Shown here piece by piece: positions 42,812 to 53,312 of a DNA stretch of 64,000 nt. Under the pieces are notes generated by a model that saw only the letters and a program-made list of their open reading frames with translations, ran no database searches and was not told the DNA's origin. Both the position numbers and the translations under genes were made by a program. Position 1 is the first letter of the stretch. Each line of letters starts with the position of its first letter. This stretch comes from Haemophilus haemolyticus (GTDB lineage Bacteria; Pseudomonadota; Gammaproteobacteria; Enterobacterales; Pasteurellaceae): the NCBI RefSeq assembly GCF_003352385.1, contig NZ_CP031243.1, positions 248,001-312,000 of the forward strand, in the 5' to 3' direction.

Positions 42812-44296
42812 ATGCAAACTGATAATAACTGTATCGTCATTTTCGGCGCGTCTGGTGACTTAACTCACCGTAAACTCATTCCAGCTCTTTATAATCTCTA
42901 TAAAATTGGACGTTTGAGTGAAAACTTTTCCGTTCTTGGTGTTGCACGTTCTGACTTGAACGATGAAACTTTCCGCGAAAAAATGCGTGAGGCGTTAATC
43001 CATAATGAAGAAACAACACCAGAAACCTTAGATGCTTTCTGTTCTCATCTTTATTACCAATCTGTGAATACTTCGGATGCTCAAGATTATGGCAAACTTG
43101 TTCCACGTTTAGACGAACTTCACGATAAATATCAAACCTGTGGTAACACGCTTTACTATATGTCCACTCCGCCAAGTCTTTATGGCGTGATTCCTGAGTG
43201 TTTGGCGGCACATGGTTTAAATACGGAAGAATATGGCTGGAAGCGTATTATTGTTGAAAAACCTTTTGGTTATGATGAAAAAACAGCACAAGCATTAGAC
43301 GTACAAATCCACCGTTTCTTTGAAGAACATCAAATTTATCGTATCGACCATTATTTAGGTAAAGAAACCGTTCAAAACTTGCTCGTATTACGTTTCTCAA
43401 ATGGTTGGTTTGAACCGCTTTGGAACCGAAATTTCATTGATTATGTAGAAATTACTGGTGCAGAATCTATTGGCGTGGAAGAGCGCGGTGGCTATTATGA
43501 TGGTTCTGGTGCAATGCGAGATATGTTCCAAAACCATTTATTGCAAGTATTAGCGATGGTGGCAATGGAGCCGCCAGCAATTATTAATGCGAATTCAATG
43601 CGTGATGAAGTAGCAAAAGTGATGCATAGTTTGCGTCCATTAACTGCCGAAGATATGGAGCATAATCTCGTTTTAGGTCAATATACTGCGGCTGAAATTA
43701 ACGGCAAAATGGAAAACGGCTATTTAGAAGAAAAAGGCGTGCCTGCAGATTCTCGCACTGAAACCTACATCGCATTGCGTTGTGAAATTGAAAACTGGCG
43801 TTGGGCTGGTGTGCCATTCTATGTTCGTACGGGTAAACGCTTACCAGCTCGCGTGACTGAAATTGTTATCCATTTTAAAACCACGCCACATCCTGTATTC
43901 AGCCAAAATGCACCAGAGAATAAATTGATTATTCGTATTCAACCTGATGAAGCGATTTCAATGCGTTTTGGTTTGAAAAAACCGGGTGCAGGTTTTGAAG
44001 CGAAAGAAGTATCAATGGATTTCCGTTATGCAGATTTGGCAGGCGCACAAGTATTAACCGCTTATGAACGCTTATTGTTGGATGCGATGAAAGGTGATGC
44101 AACCTTGTTTGCGCGTACCGATGCTGTGCATGCCGCATGGAAATTTGTGCAACCGATTTTAGATTACAAAGCGAATGGTGGTCGTATTCATGAATATGAA
44201 GCGGGTACTTGGGGCCCTGTTGCAGCTGATAAATTAATCGCAAAACAAGGCAAGGTTTGGCGTAAACCGACAGGTTTAATGAAGAAAAAAGTTTAA
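42812..44296 (+). CDS. zwf: Glucose-6-phosphate 1-dehydrogenase
   Basis: 494 aa. NADP motif [11 protein letters not shown] (residues 12-22) and active-site signature [13 protein letters not shown] near 177-189. First step of the oxidative pentose phosphate pathway, making NADPH. AAGGA precedes the ATG. Followed by pgl and gnd, so all three oxidative steps are clustered. Confidence 0.98.
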   Translation: MQTDNNCIVIFGASGDLTHRKLIPALYNLYKIGRLSENFSVLGVARSDLNDETFREKMREALIHNEETTPETLDAFCSHLYYQSVNTSDAQDYGKLVPRLDELHDKYQTCGNTLYYMSTPPSLYGVIPECLAAHGLNTEEYGWKRIIVEKPFGYDEKTAQALDVQIHRFFEEHQIYRIDHYLGKETVQNLLVLRFSNGWFEPLWNRNFIDYVEITGAESIGVEERGGYYDGSGAMRDMFQNHLLQVLAMVAMEPPAIINANSMRDEVAKVMHSLRPLTAEDMEHNLVLGQYTAAEINGKMENGYLEEKGVPADSRTETYIALRCEIENWRWAGVPFYVRTGKRLPARVTEIVIHFKTTPHPVFSQNAPENKLIIRIQPDEAISMRFGLKKPGAGFEAKEVSMDFRYADLAGAQVLTAYERLLLDAMKGDATLFARTDAVHAAWKFVQPILDYKANGGRIHEYEAGTWGPVAADKLIAKQGKVWRKPTGLMKKKV

Positions 44297-44306
44297 TTCA
44301 TCTAAT

Positions 44307-44376
44307 GTAGGGGGGGGCTTTAGCCCACCTCTCTTAATATCGAACATAATAAATTGTGGGCTAAAGCCCACCTTAC
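44307..44376. repeat. 70-bp palindromic element with an 8-G tract
   Basis: Two inverted arms, 44307-44329 and 44356-44376, each itself nearly palindromic around GGGCTTTAGCCC or its complement GGGCTAAAGCCC, enclose a 26-bp AT-rich centre. The left arm contains a run of eight G (44310-44317), one base longer or shorter variants of which could arise by slippage. The right arm ends one base before the GGAA that serves as pgl ribosome site. Looks like an intergenic REP/MITE-type repeat. Confidence 0.7.
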
Positions 44377-44385
44377 GGAAAATCA

Positions 44386-45084
44386 ATGAACTCTATCAAC
44401 TTCCCAACGGCTCAACACGCAGTCGATAAAATTGCACAAGAATTTGTGATTTATAGCCAATTAAATCATCCTGTACATATTTCCCTTTCTGGCGGTTCAA
44501 CACCTAAGTTGTTATTTAAAACCTTAGCCAAAGCACCTTATGCAGAACAAATTAACTGGAAAAATCTACATTTTTGGTGGGGTGATGATCGTATGGTTCC
44601 ACCAACCGATTCAGAAAGCAATTATGGAGAAGTGCAAAAACTCTTATTCGATCATATTCAAATTCCAGCAGAAAATATTCATCGAATTCGTGGTGAAAAT
44701 GAACCGCACTTTGAGCTAAAACGTTTCGAAGAAGAATTAAGTGCGGTCATTCCAAACGGTGTTTTTGATTGGATCATTTTAGGCATGGGGATAGACGGTC
44801 ATACCGCTTCTCTTTTCCCACATCAAACCAATTTTGATGATGAAAACCTTGCTGTCATTGCAAAACACCCTGAAAGCGGCCAAATCCGCATTTCTAAAAC
44901 AGCCAAACTCATTGAACAAGCCAAACGCATTACCTATTTGGTTACCGGCGAAAGCAAAGCGGAAATCCTCAAAGAAATTCAAACGACTCCAGCTGAAAAC
45001 CTTCCTTACCCAGCAGCAAAAATTAAAGCAAAAAATGGGGTGACGGAGTGGTATTTGGATAAGGCAGCGGCGGAGTTGCTATAA
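44386..45084 (+). CDS. pgl: 6-phosphogluconolactonase
   Basis: 232 aa, DevB/Pgl type. Motifs LSGGSTPKLLF (residues 27-37), WWGDDRMVP and GMGIDGHTASLFP. Hydrolyses 6-phosphogluconolactone to 6-phosphogluconate. Two uptake signals at 44703 and 44739 lie 36 bp apart inside the gene. The palindromic element sits directly in its leader. Confidence 0.96.
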   Translation: MNSINFPTAQHAVDKIAQEFVIYSQLNHPVHISLSGGSTPKLLFKTLAKAPYAEQINWKNLHFWWGDDRMVPPTDSESNYGEVQKLLFDHIQIPAENIHRIRGENEPHFELKRFEEELSAVIPNGVFDWIILGMGIDGHTASLFPHQTNFDDENLAVIAKHPESGQIRISKTAKLIEQAKRITYLVTGESKAEILKEIQTTPAENLPYPAAKIKAKNGVTEWYLDKAAAELL

Positions 45085-45117
45085 CAAGTTTAGAATCAAA
45101 TATCTCAGGCTTGCAAA

Positions 45118-45510
45118 ATGATAGACTACAAAGTGAATGAACCGATTTCAGTTAAACAATTTATTGCACTGCTAAATAAAACAACGCTCGGGGCACGCCG
45201 TCCGTTAGAGGATGAAAAACGCGTCGCGGCGATGTTGCACCATGCAGATTTATTAGTTACTGCTTGGGATGGTGAACAATTAGTGGGCATAGCACGTTCC
45301 GTGACGGATTTTGCCTATTGCTGTTATTTATCTGATTTAGCGGTTGATGAACAATATCAAAAACAAGGTATTGGATTGCAATTGATTGAACACACTAAAC
45401 AAGCCTTACATCCACAAGCTAAAATTGTGCTGTTATCAGCTCCACAAGCTGTAGATTATTATCCGCATATTGGATTTACACAGCATATGAGTGCGTGGAC
45501 GAGGAGTTAA
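45118..45510 (+). CDS. GNAT-family N-acetyltransferase
   Basis: 130 aa. Acetyl-CoA site LSDLAVDEQYQKQGIGLQLIEHTKQAL near residues 63-89 has the Q-x-x-G-I-G pyrophosphate loop. Substrate unknown. Weak ribosome site. It lies between pgl and gnd without an obvious link to the pathway. Confidence 0.88.
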   Translation: MIDYKVNEPISVKQFIALLNKTTLGARRPLEDEKRVAAMLHHADLLVTAWDGEQLVGIARSVTDFAYCCYLSDLAVDEQYQKQGIGLQLIEHTKQALHPQAKIVLLSAPQAVDYYPHIGFTQHMSAWTRS

Positions 45511-45570
45511 TTTATTAGCATTGTACGGACTAAAATAAGATATAGATACATCAGATGCGGAGTTACTTTA

Positions 45571-45903
45571 ATGTTAAATTTAGATAATAAAAAATTTATT
45601 GCTGTTGAAAACACCGCAAATGGTGAGGTCAGCAGCCAAACCGAATTTCATTACCATCAGCAAGGTAAAATGATTTGGGCAGAATATGGTGGCGGTGAAA
45701 TTTTAAAAGGTTTTTTAATTGGAAAATGGATTAACGATACTCAAGTTCAATTTACGTATCAACATTTAAATCAATCACTAGAAAATCGTTTGGGGCGTTG
45801 CTGTACAACATTTTCTTTAGAAAAAAGTAAACTCGTCGGTCATGAAAAATGGCAGTGGCTAGACACGTTAGAGCAAGGCAGCTCTTTAATTAGAGAAATT
45901 TAA
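45571..45903 (+). CDS. Conserved hypothetical protein, small beta-rich
   Basis: 110 aa, GGAG eight bases before the ATG. Pattern FHYHQQGKMIWAEYGGGEILKG followed by FTYQHLN and EKWQW matches a widespread small beta-rich family sometimes mislabelled N-acetylglutamate synthase; there is no GNAT motif, so I would not use that name. Function unknown. Confidence 0.75.
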   Translation: MLNLDNKKFIAVENTANGEVSSQTEFHYHQQGKMIWAEYGGGEILKGFLIGKWINDTQVQFTYQHLNQSLENRLGRCCTTFSLEKSKLVGHEKWQWLDTLEQGSSLIREI

Positions 45904-46001
45904 AAGAAGTTTTGCTATAGAATATCTGAAACAAGCTTCTTATACTTTACAATAAATACTAAATGATAGGTGCATCGGTACCTCACAAACAGGAGAAAAC
46001 A

Positions 46002-47456
46002 ATGTCAGTAAAAGGCGACATCGGTGTTATCGGCTTAGCCGTAATGGGGCAGAACCTCATTTTAAATATGAATGATCATGGCTTTAAAGTTGTGGCATAT
46101 AACCGTACCACTTCAAAAGTGGATGAATTTTTACAAGGTGCAGCAAAGGGTACGAACATTATCGGCGCATACTCTTTAGAAGATTTAGCTGCTAAATTAG
46201 AAAAACCACGTAAAGTGATGTTAATGGTGCGCGCAGGTGATGTGGTGGATCAATTCATTGAAGCATTACTACCACATTTAGAAGAGGGCGATATTATTAT
46301 TGATGGTGGTAACTCAAACTACCCAGATACAAATCGTCGTGTAAAAGCGTTAGCGGAAAAAGGCATTCGCTTTATTGGTTCGGGGGTTTCTGGTGGTGAA
46401 GAAGGTGCACGTCATGGACCATCTATCATGCCAGGCGGTAATCAAGAAGCATGGCAATATGTGAGACCAATCTTCCAAGCAATCTCCGCTAAAACCAAAC
46501 AAGGCGAACCTTGCTGTGACTGGGTTGGCGGTGAAGGCGCTGGCCACTTTGTGAAAATGGTTCACAATGGTATCGAATATGGCGATATGCAATTAATCTG
46601 TGAAGCTTACCAATTCTTAAAAGAAGGTTTAGGCTTGAGCTATGACGAAATGCAAGCCATCTTCTCAGAATGGAAAAAAACTGAACTTGATAGTTATCTA
46701 ATCGATATCACCACCGACATTCTTGGTTATAAAGATTCCGATGGTGAGCCATTAGTTGAAAAAATCTTAGATACCGCTGGTCAAAAAGGGACAGGTAAAT
46801 GGACCGGTATCAACGCATTAGATTTCGGTATTCCATTAACCTTAATCACTGAATCCGTCTTTGCACGTTGTGTTTCTTCATTTAAAGATCAACGTATTGC
46901 AGCAAATCAATTATTCAATAAAACTGTTACTCCAGTTGAAGGTGATAAAAAAGTTTGGATTGAAGCAGTGCGTAAAGCATTATTGGCGTCAAAAATCATT
47001 TCTTACGCACAAGGTTTTATGCTGATTCGTGAAGCCTCTGAACAATTTGGTTGGGATATTAATTACGGTGCAACGGCATTATTATGGCGCGAAGGTTGTA
47101 TTATTCGCAGTCGTTTCTTAGGTAACATTCGCGATGCGTACGAAGCGAACCCAGATTTAATCTTCTTAGGTTCAGATAGTTACTTCAAAGGTATTTTAGA
47201 AAACGCATTAAGTGACTGGCGTAAAGTGGTGGCAAAATCTATCGAAGTGGGTATTCCAATGCCTTGTATGGCATCTGCGATTACCTTCTTAGACGGCTAT
47301 ACTTCAGCTCGTTTACCAGCAAACTTATTGCAAGCACAACGTGACTACTTTGGCGCACATACTTATGAGCGTACTGATAAACCACGTGGTGAATTCTTCC
47401 ATACTAACTGGACAGGTCGTGGTGGGAATACCGCTTCTACCACCTATGATGTGTAG
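46002..47456 (+). CDS. gnd: 6-phosphogluconate dehydrogenase, decarboxylating
   Basis: 484 aa from the ATG at 46002 with AGGAG; the frame extends 13 codons upstream through the ribosome site and is rejected. NADP motif GVIGLAVMGQNLILN, catalytic GVSGGEEGARHGPSIMPGG (about 128-146) and HNGIEYGDMQLI. Produces ribulose-5-phosphate, CO2 and NADPH; completes the zwf-pgl-gnd set. Confidence 0.98.
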   Translation: MSVKGDIGVIGLAVMGQNLILNMNDHGFKVVAYNRTTSKVDEFLQGAAKGTNIIGAYSLEDLAAKLEKPRKVMLMVRAGDVVDQFIEALLPHLEEGDIIIDGGNSNYPDTNRRVKALAEKGIRFIGSGVSGGEEGARHGPSIMPGGNQEAWQYVRPIFQAISAKTKQGEPCCDWVGGEGAGHFVKMVHNGIEYGDMQLICEAYQFLKEGLGLSYDEMQAIFSEWKKTELDSYLIDITTDILGYKDSDGEPLVEKILDTAGQKGTGKWTGINALDFGIPLTLITESVFARCVSSFKDQRIAANQLFNKTVTPVEGDKKVWIEAVRKALLASKIISYAQGFMLIREASEQFGWDINYGATALLWREGCIIRSRFLGNIRDAYEANPDLIFLGSDSYFKGILENALSDWRKVVAKSIEVGIPMPCMASAITFLDGYTSARLPANLLQAQRDYFGAHTYERTDKPRGEFFHTNWTGRGGNTASTTYDV

Positions 47457-47476
47457 TTAAAAATATCGATAAAAAT

Positions 47477-47513
47477 TACCGCACTTTGAGATAGTAAAGT
47501 GCGGTATTTTTTT
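47477..47513. terminator. Terminator after gnd from paired uptake signals
   Basis: TACCGCACTTT (47477-47487) pairs with AAAGTGCGGTA (47496-47506), followed by TTTTTTT. Both arms are exact uptake signals. Confidence 0.9.
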
Positions 47514-47540
47514 ATTTCTTTTCTGTTTATATTTGGGAAA

Positions 47541-47568
47541 TAAAAAACGGCGCTATTTCAGCACCGTT
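47541..47568 (-). terminator. Terminator after dcuB
   Basis: AACGGCGCT (47546-47554) pairs with AGCACCGTT (47560-47568) with one mismatch; on the minus strand a six-T run follows. Confidence 0.8.
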
Positions 47569-47588
47569 CTTTGTTATCGAATCACATT

Positions 47589-48911
47589 TTAAAGAATAAC
47601 CTGAGAAAGACCTAAACCGATTAATAAGCAGAAAAGCATGCTCAATAAACCAGGAAGCATAAAGCTATGGTTTAAAATGTATTTACCGATTCTGGTTGTA
47701 CCCGTGGTATCGAAGTCAAGAGACGCGATGATTGGGCCATAGTTAGGGATAAAGAAGTAACCATTTACAGCAACAAATACACCGATTAATACTGGTGCTG
47801 GGATACCTAATGCGATACCAAGTGGGAACAATGTTGCTACTGTTGCACCTTGGCTGTTTACTAATACTGAAAGTACAAATAGCGCGAAAGCAAATGCCCA
47901 TGGTGCAGTTTCAACTAAGCCTTTCACCATTTCTTTTACTTCGGTCATGTGCGCTTGCATCAAGGTGTCACCTAACCATGCAATACCGAAGATTGCGATT
48001 ACTGCACGCATACCTGCGTGGAACACAGAACCTTTAGTGATTTCAGTGCCATCTGGTTTACAAGTTAAGATGATTAACGCACCAATCGATAACATAATGA
48101 TTTCGATAGTGTGTGCCATACCCATTGGTTTACCATCAAATACTGGACGTAAAGATGGAACCGCACCCATGATTACAACAAGTAATGAACCAAATAAGAA
48201 TAAAGAAACAGAAATCTTAGCTGTTTTGCTCACTTCTACTTCTTTGACTGAAGTGGTAGAAGCAAAAATATCTGCATATTTTGGATCATTTAAACGACGT
48301 TGATATTCTGGATCATCTTTTAATTCTTTACCCATTTTGTTTACGAATAAACAAGCAATAAAAATACCTAAGATGGTTGAAGGAATAGTTACCATTAATA
48401 CGTCGCCAAGATGAATGCCTTGAGGTTCAAGGTAAGCCACGACCGCTACAACAGCTGCCGCAATAGGGCTTGCTACGATAGCAAATTGTGATGCGATTAC
48501 CGCCATTGACATTGGACGTTCTGGACGGATACCATTTTGACGGCTCACTTCAGCGATAACTGGTAATACAGAATATGCTACGTGACCAGTACCAGCTAAG
48601 AAAGTGAATAACCAAGTTACTGCTGGCGCGATAAAAGTAATATGTTTAGGATTACGACGTAAGATTTTCGTTGCGATTTTGATCATATAGTCTAAACCGC
48701 CAGCCGCTTGCATTGCCGCTGCTGCAGAAACTACAGCCATAATCATAAACATAACATCAATAGGTAAACCTGCTGGTTTTAGACCAAAGCCAAAAGAAAG
48801 AATAGCAAGGCCTAAACCACCAAATACACCTAACCCGATACCACCTACACGTGCACCCACAAAGATACACAATAATACGATGGCAAATTGTAGTAAGAAC
48901 ATTGCAGACAT
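47589..48911 (-). CDS. dcuB: Anaerobic C4-dicarboxylate transporter (DcuA/DcuB family)
   Basis: 440 aa, about 10-12 membrane segments, with [17 protein letters not shown] near the N-terminus and [15 protein letters not shown] and [13 protein letters not shown] as in DcuB. Exchanges fumarate, malate or aspartate for succinate during fumarate respiration; assignment between DcuA and DcuB is by similarity and promoter type. GGGGG serves as ribosome site. Upstream lies an FNR-like half-site at a suitable distance. Confidence 0.9.
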   Translation of the reverse strand: MSAMFLLQFAIVLLCIFVGARVGGIGLGVFGGLGLAILSFGFGLKPAGLPIDVMFMIMAVVSAAAAMQAAGGLDYMIKIATKILRRNPKHITFIAPAVTWLFTFLAGTGHVAYSVLPVIAEVSRQNGIRPERPMSMAVIASQFAIVASPIAAAVVAVVAYLEPQGIHLGDVLMVTIPSTILGIFIACLFVNKMGKELKDDPEYQRRLNDPKYADIFASTTSVKEVEVSKTAKISVSLFLFGSLLVVIMGAVPSLRPVFDGKPMGMAHTIEIIMLSIGALIILTCKPDGTEITKGSVFHAGMRAVIAIFGIAWLGDTLMQAHMTEVKEMVKGLVETAPWAFAFALFVLSVLVNSQGATVATLFPLGIALGIPAPVLIGVFVAVNGYFFIPNYGPIIASLDFDTTGTTRIGKYILNHSFMLPGLLSMLFCLLIGLGLSQVIL

Positions 48912-48967
48912 ACTGCCCCCTAAGTTAATTAAAAAACATCTTTGTTTTATTTATTAAAACAGCGCTT

Positions 48968-49009
48968 AATATAGCAACAAATAGGTATCGATTCCATAAC
49001 ATGGATCAA
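48968..49009 (-). promoter_or_regulatory. Candidate FNR-dependent dcuB promoter
   Basis: Minus-strand -10 TATATT (48973-48968) with an FNR half-site TTGAT (49009-49005) whose symmetrical partner is degenerate (GTTAT). Site centre to expected start is about 41 bp, the class II distance. Confidence 0.35.
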
Positions 49010-49159
49010 TAAATTGTGGTCAAAAGTGCGGTTATTTCTAGTTTAGTTATAGATGTATAATTCAAGGTATTTAACGTTCATAATAATTTTTTTGAAAGAT
49101 AACCCAAGTGCGGTTATACTTGAGCCCTATTTTGACGTACTTAATCAGTAGAGAAAACA

Positions 49160-49606
49160 ATGCAAGAATTTATCCCAATGGCAACAGAGTTTGCTCAAAA
49201 ACATACTCTTTTAGCGGTTTCTTGGTTTGCGATTTTCGTGATGGTAATTTATACCTTCTATAAAGGCGCAACGAGTAAATTTAAAGTAATTACTCACAAT
49301 GAGGTGATTCGTTTAATCAACGCGGATGAAGCTATTGTGGTGGATTTACGTAGTATTGAAGAATTTCAACGTGGTCATATCATTGATAGCATTAATTTAC
49401 TTCCAAGCGAAATTAAAAATCAAAACATCGGTAAAATTGAACAACACAAAGAAAAAGCAATTGTGTTGGTAGATATTAACGGTGTTTCTGCACCAGCTTC
49501 AGCTACACTTTTAGCGAAACAAGGTTTTAATCGTGTGTTTGTGTTAAAAGAAGGCATTTCTGCATGGGCTGCGGCAAATTTACCTTTAGTTAAAAAACAT
49601 AAATAA
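49160..49606 (+). CDS. yibN: Membrane-anchored rhodanese-like protein YibN, lacking cysteine
   Basis: 148 aa. One membrane helix at about residues 18-36, then a rhodanese fold ([26 protein letters not shown]). At the active-site loop, where E. coli YibN has a cysteine (in DGSGMQCQ as I recall), this protein reads [12 protein letters not shown]; the whole protein contains no cysteine, so sulfur transfer by the usual mechanism is not possible. Adjacent to secB as in E. coli, but grxC between them is absent. A scaffolding or membrane-protein biogenesis role is possible. Confidence 0.9.
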   Translation: MQEFIPMATEFAQKHTLLAVSWFAIFVMVIYTFYKGATSKFKVITHNEVIRLINADEAIVVDLRSIEEFQRGHIIDSINLLPSEIKNQNIGKIEQHKEKAIVLVDINGVSAPASATLLAKQGFNRVFVLKEGISAWAAANLPLVKKHK

Positions 49607-49616
49607 GGAATCGAAA

Positions 49617-50126
49617 ATGTCAGAACAAAAACAAGACGTTGCAGCAACAGAAGAACAACAACCCGTTCTTCAAATTCAACGTATTTATGTAAAAGATGTG
49701 TCTTTTGAAGCACCAAATCTTCCACATATTTTCCAACAAGAATGGAAACCAAAACTTGGTTTTGATTTAAGCACCGAAACGACTCAAGTTGGTGATGACT
49801 TATATGAAGTGGTATTAAACATTTCTGTTGAAACTACACTTGAAGATAGTGGTGATGTCGCATTTATTTGTGAAGTAAAACAAGCGGGCGTATTCACTAT
49901 TAGCGGTTTAGAAGATGTTCAAATGGCGCATTGTTTAACCTCTCAATGCCCAAATATGCTTTTCCCTTATGCGCGTGAATTAGTGTCTAACTTAGTAAAT
50001 CGCGGCACGTTCCCTGCGTTGAATTTATCTCCAGTAAACTTTGATGCATTGTTTGTTGAATATATGAATCGCCAACAAGCAGAAAATGCAGAAGAAAAAT
50101 CTGAAGAAGGTCAAACTAAACACTAA
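49617..50126 (+). CDS. secB: Protein-export chaperone SecB
   Basis: 169 aa. Characteristic [25 protein letters not shown] near residues 21-45 and [32 protein letters not shown]. Tetrameric cytosolic chaperone that keeps precursors unfolded and hands them to SecA. 10 bp after yibN, likely one transcript. Confidence 0.98.
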   Translation: MSEQKQDVAATEEQQPVLQIQRIYVKDVSFEAPNLPHIFQQEWKPKLGFDLSTETTQVGDDLYEVVLNISVETTLEDSGDVAFICEVKQAGVFTISGLEDVQMAHCLTSQCPNMLFPYARELVSNLVNRGTFPALNLSPVNFDALFVEYMNRQQAENAEEKSEEGQTKH

Positions 50127-50140
50127 TTAAGTGGTAAAAC

Positions 50141-50175
50141 AAAAGGCAAGCTAGGAATCCTAACTTGCCTTTTTT
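50141..50175. terminator. Bidirectional terminator between secB and aphA
   Basis: AAAAGGCAAG (50141-50150) pairs with CTTGCCTTTT (50164-50173); an inner TAGG/CCTA stem extends it. Confidence 0.85.
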
Positions 50176-50194
50176 GTTGTTAAAGTGCGGTCAA

Positions 50195-50902
50195 TTAATA
50201 GCTTGAATTGATTAACACTTCTTCACCGTAGCCACCTAAAGTCGGCATCGGTTGATAAGTTGAGTTTGCTGCACGCATTAAACGAATACCACGGATACCC
50301 GCTTCTTTAGCCGCTAATACATCATCATCGCTGTCGCCATAGTGAATGGTAACTTTGTGCGCAATAATGCCTGGGGTTTTGTTGTATTTAGTTGTGCGTT
50401 CACGTCCGCCCATAAATTCAACAGGGTGCATATTTTTAATATCAAACGCTTTTTGTAATACAGGTGTTACACCATCCACGTTCCCTGCAGTACGACCTGT
50501 AATAAAATAAATTTGGTCTCCACGTTCTTGGTGCATTTTGATCAAATCAATGCCGATTTGTTTTGGAATTGAGTATTTGTCGCAACCTGCGTTAACTTCA
50601 TTCCAGAAATCTTGGTTTTTCAAGTAGTCTTGTTTACCTGGAGAATATTTTTGTTGACCATAATGGAAACAAGGGCTGCTGAAAAGTACGGTATCATCAA
50701 TATCAAAGCTGACATTAATTGGGCCTTTGCCTTCTAATTCTTTTTTGATTTGATCTACTGATATCCAGTGAATTGGTTGTTCTTGCAACATTTCACGTGC
50801 ATTTGTACCTGATTGAGTATAAGGCTCAGTTTTTCCTGCCATAGCTGGAATTGCTGCTGCGGTTAATAAAGCTACGACAGATAGCTTAATCATATTTTTC
50901 AT
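50195..50902 (-). CDS. aphA: Class B acid phosphatase AphA, periplasmic
   Basis: 235 aa from the ATG at 50902 with AGGAG; eight more codons upstream are rejected because they precede a proper Sec signal. Signal peptide with cleavage predicted after AMA (residue 22). HAD-type motif FDIDDTVLF with D67 and D69, and HYGDSDDDVLAAKEAG. Non-specific phosphomonoesterase of nucleotides; may help release nucleosides, including in NAD salvage, together with CpdB. Confidence 0.95.
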   Translation of the reverse strand: MKNMIKLSVVALLTAAAIPAMAGKTEPYTQSGTNAREMLQEQPIHWISVDQIKKELEGKGPINVSFDIDDTVLFSSPCFHYGQQKYSPGKQDYLKNQDFWNEVNAGCDKYSIPKQIGIDLIKMHQERGDQIYFITGRTAGNVDGVTPVLQKAFDIKNMHPVEFMGGRERTTKYNKTPGIIAHKVTIHYGDSDDDVLAAKEAGIRGIRLMRAANSTYQPMPTLGGYGEEVLINSSY

Positions 50903-51119
50903 AAAAACTCCTAGTTGGATGGTCATTGAATGCTATGTATCATACACATTCTATGTTTTATATCAATTTAAAGCAAACGTTTGCTATCTTGAAGTATGAT
51001 CAGGCTCACATTTTTTTATTATTTTTGGCGAATAAATCGGCAAAAGAGTATTTTCCCTTGAATTTTGTTAATTTACCGCCATATAACAAACAACTTTTCA
51101 CTTTATAAAGGACAGAACA

Positions 51120-51647
51120 ATGACAACGATTGTAAGCGTACGTCGTAATGGGCAAGTCGTCGTAGGCGGTGATGGACAAGTTTCTTTGGGCAATACCGTG
51201 ATGAAAGGCAATGCACGAAAAGTGCGCCGTTTATATAATGGCAAAGTGATTGCTGGTTTTGCGGGTGGTACTGCAGATGCATTTACACTTTTCGAATTAT
51301 TTGAACGTAAACTTGAAATGCACCAAGGGCACTTACTAAAAAGTGCGGTGGAATTAGCAAAAGATTGGCGTACAGATCGTGCACTCCGTAAGTTAGAAGC
51401 GATGCTAATTGTGGCGGATGAAAAAGAAAGTTTAATCATCACGGGTATTGGCGACGTGGTTCAACCAGAAGAAGATCAAATTTTAGCAATCGGATCGGGT
51501 GGTAACTATGCGTTGTCTGCAGCACGTGCATTGGTGGAAAATACTGAACTTTCTGCTCGTGAAATTGTTGAAAAATCTTTGAAAATTGCTGGTGATATTT
51601 GCGTGTTCACAAATACCAATTTCACCATTGAAGAATTACCGAATTAA
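51120..51647 (+). CDS. hslV: ATP-dependent protease subunit HslV
   Basis: 175 aa. Starts [11 protein letters not shown]; removal of Met exposes the catalytic threonine, as in proteasome beta subunits. [21 protein letters not shown] is the family signature. Forms two stacked hexamers with HslU caps. Contains an uptake signal at 51341. Confidence 0.98.
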   Translation: MTTIVSVRRNGQVVVGGDGQVSLGNTVMKGNARKVRRLYNGKVIAGFAGGTADAFTLFELFERKLEMHQGHLLKSAVELAKDWRTDRALRKLEAMLIVADEKESLIITGIGDVVQPEEDQILAIGSGGNYALSAARALVENTELSAREIVEKSLKIAGDICVFTNTNFTIEELPN

Positions 51648-51657
51648 GGAAAAAGCT

Positions 51658-52992
51658 ATGTCTGAAATGACTCCTCGCGAAATAGTTTCTGAATTAGATC
51701 AACATATTATTGGTCAAGCCGATGCAAAGCGTGCAGTGGCAATTGCGCTACGTAACCGTTGGCGTCGTATGCAGCTTCAAGAACCTCTGCGTCACGAAGT
51801 AACTCCAAAAAATATTTTAATGATTGGACCAACTGGTGTGGGTAAAACTGAAATTGCTCGCCGTTTAGCCAAATTAGCTAACGCGCCATTTATTAAAGTA
51901 GAAGCAACGAAATTTACCGAAGTGGGTTATGTGGGGAAAGAGGTGGATTCCATTATTCGTGATTTAACGGATAGTGCGATGAAGCTTGTTCGCCAGCAGG
52001 AAATTGCGAAGAACAGAGCAAGAGCTGAAGATGCGGCTGAAGAGCGTATTTTGGATGCTTTACTTCCTCCAGCAAAAAATCAGTGGGGCGAAGTTGAAAG
52101 CCATGATAGTCACAGCAGTACTCGCCAAGCGTTCCGCAAAAAATTACGTGAAGGTCAATTAGATGATAAAGAAATCGAAATTGATGTGTCTGTTGGCGTG
52201 TCTATGGGTGTTGAAATTATGGCTCCTCCAGGCATGGAAGAAATGACAAACCAGTTGCAATCATTGTTCCAAAATTTGGGTTCAGATAAAACGAAAAAAC
52301 GCAAAATGAAAATTAAAGATGCGTTGAAAGCCTTGATTGATGATGAAGCAGCGAAATTAATTAACCCTGAAGAACTTAAACAAAAAGCGATTGATGCGGT
52401 AGAACAAAATGGTATTGTCTTTATCGATGAAATCGACAAAATTTGTAAGAAAGGTGAATATAGCGGTGCAGATGTATCGCGTGAAGGTGTGCAACGTGAT
52501 TTACTTCCGTTAGTGGAAGGCTCGACCGTTAGTACCAAACACGGAATGGTTAAAACTGATCATATCTTATTTATTGCATCGGGTGCATTCCAAGTTGCTC
52601 GTCCTTCAGATTTAATTCCAGAGTTGCAGGGGCGCTTGCCGATTCGTGTGGAACTTACCGCATTAAGTGCGGCTGATTTTGAGCGTATTTTAACGGAGCC
52701 ACATGCCTCTTTAACCGAGCAATACAAAGCCTTGATGGCAACAGAAGGGGTGAATATTGAATTTACAACCGATGCAGTGAAGAAAATTGCTGAGGCTGCA
52801 TTCCGTGTGAATGAAAAAACGGAAAATATCGGTGCACGCCGTTTGCATACGGTAATGGAACGTTTAATGGATAAAATTTCTTTCAGTGCAAGCGACATGA
52901 ATGGTCAAACTATCAATATTGATGCGGCTTATGTATCGGATGCACTCGGCGAAGTGGTCGAAAATGAAGATTTAAGTCGTTTTATTCTTTAA
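51658..52992 (+). CDS. hslU: ATP-dependent protease ATPase subunit HslU
   Basis: 444 aa from the ATG at 51658 (AAGGAA); the frame is open 24 codons upstream into hslV but those are not family sequence. Walker [16 protein letters not shown] near residue 58, Walker B VFIDEID, and the C-terminal SRFIL tail that docks into HslV. Unfolds substrates for HslV. 10 bp after hslV. Confidence 0.98.
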   Translation: MSEMTPREIVSELDQHIIGQADAKRAVAIALRNRWRRMQLQEPLRHEVTPKNILMIGPTGVGKTEIARRLAKLANAPFIKVEATKFTEVGYVGKEVDSIIRDLTDSAMKLVRQQEIAKNRARAEDAAEERILDALLPPAKNQWGEVESHDSHSSTRQAFRKKLREGQLDDKEIEIDVSVGVSMGVEIMAPPGMEEMTNQLQSLFQNLGSDKTKKRKMKIKDALKALIDDEAAKLINPEELKQKAIDAVEQNGIVFIDEIDKICKKGEYSGADVSREGVQRDLLPLVEGSTVSTKHGMVKTDHILFIASGAFQVARPSDLIPELQGRLPIRVELTALSAADFERILTEPHASLTEQYKALMATEGVNIEFTTDAVKKIAEAAFRVNEKTENIGARRLHTVMERLMDKISFSASDMNGQTINIDAAYVSDALGEVVENEDLSRFIL

Positions 52993-53029
52993 GAATAAAA
53001 ATTTTACACATAAAAAGTGCGGTGAATTT

Positions 53030-53062
53030 TGGATCTGCATCCCAAAAATTGAACAGTTAAGC
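53030..53062 (+). mobile_element. Possible terminal remnant of an IS3-type element
   Basis: The stretch from TGGATCTGCATCCCAAAA onward to about 53062 resembles the TG-beginning terminal repeats of IS3/IS150-type elements. No transposase reading frame or matching second end is found nearby. Recognition is by eye and memory only. Confidence 0.3.
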
Positions 53063-53067
53063 AAATA

Positions 53068-53101
53068 CTGAGTTCCGCATTGTACGGGACTCAGCTTTTT
53101 T
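53068..53101 (+). terminator. Terminator downstream of hslVU
   Basis: CTGAGTTCCG (53068-53077) pairs with CGGGACTCAG (53085-53094), one G-T pair, seven-base loop, then CTTTTTT. Confidence 0.75.
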
Positions 53102-53312
53102 ATAAGTCTATTAATGGGACAAAATAGAGTTTATTCTGCCCAACTCTAAATTCTGTCACATCAGCACGAACTGTTTTTGATTTAATTCGGTTACACTAAA
53201 ATCCTAATTAAAACGAAATTAGTAAGAATCGGACATCATCTGCACCTTAAATAGGCATCCTGTTTTTGTGGAAGTTCAAGGTTCACCGCACTTTTTTGTT
53301 AACATAGGAAAC

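Larger units (their letters stand above)
52993..53312. other. 320-bp intergenic region hslU-gph
   Basis: Holds uptake signals at 53015 and 53285 facing opposite ways, the possible IS end and the terminator. In 53102-53284 I see no gene, hairpin or convincing promoter. The region looks degenerate. Confidence 0.6.
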
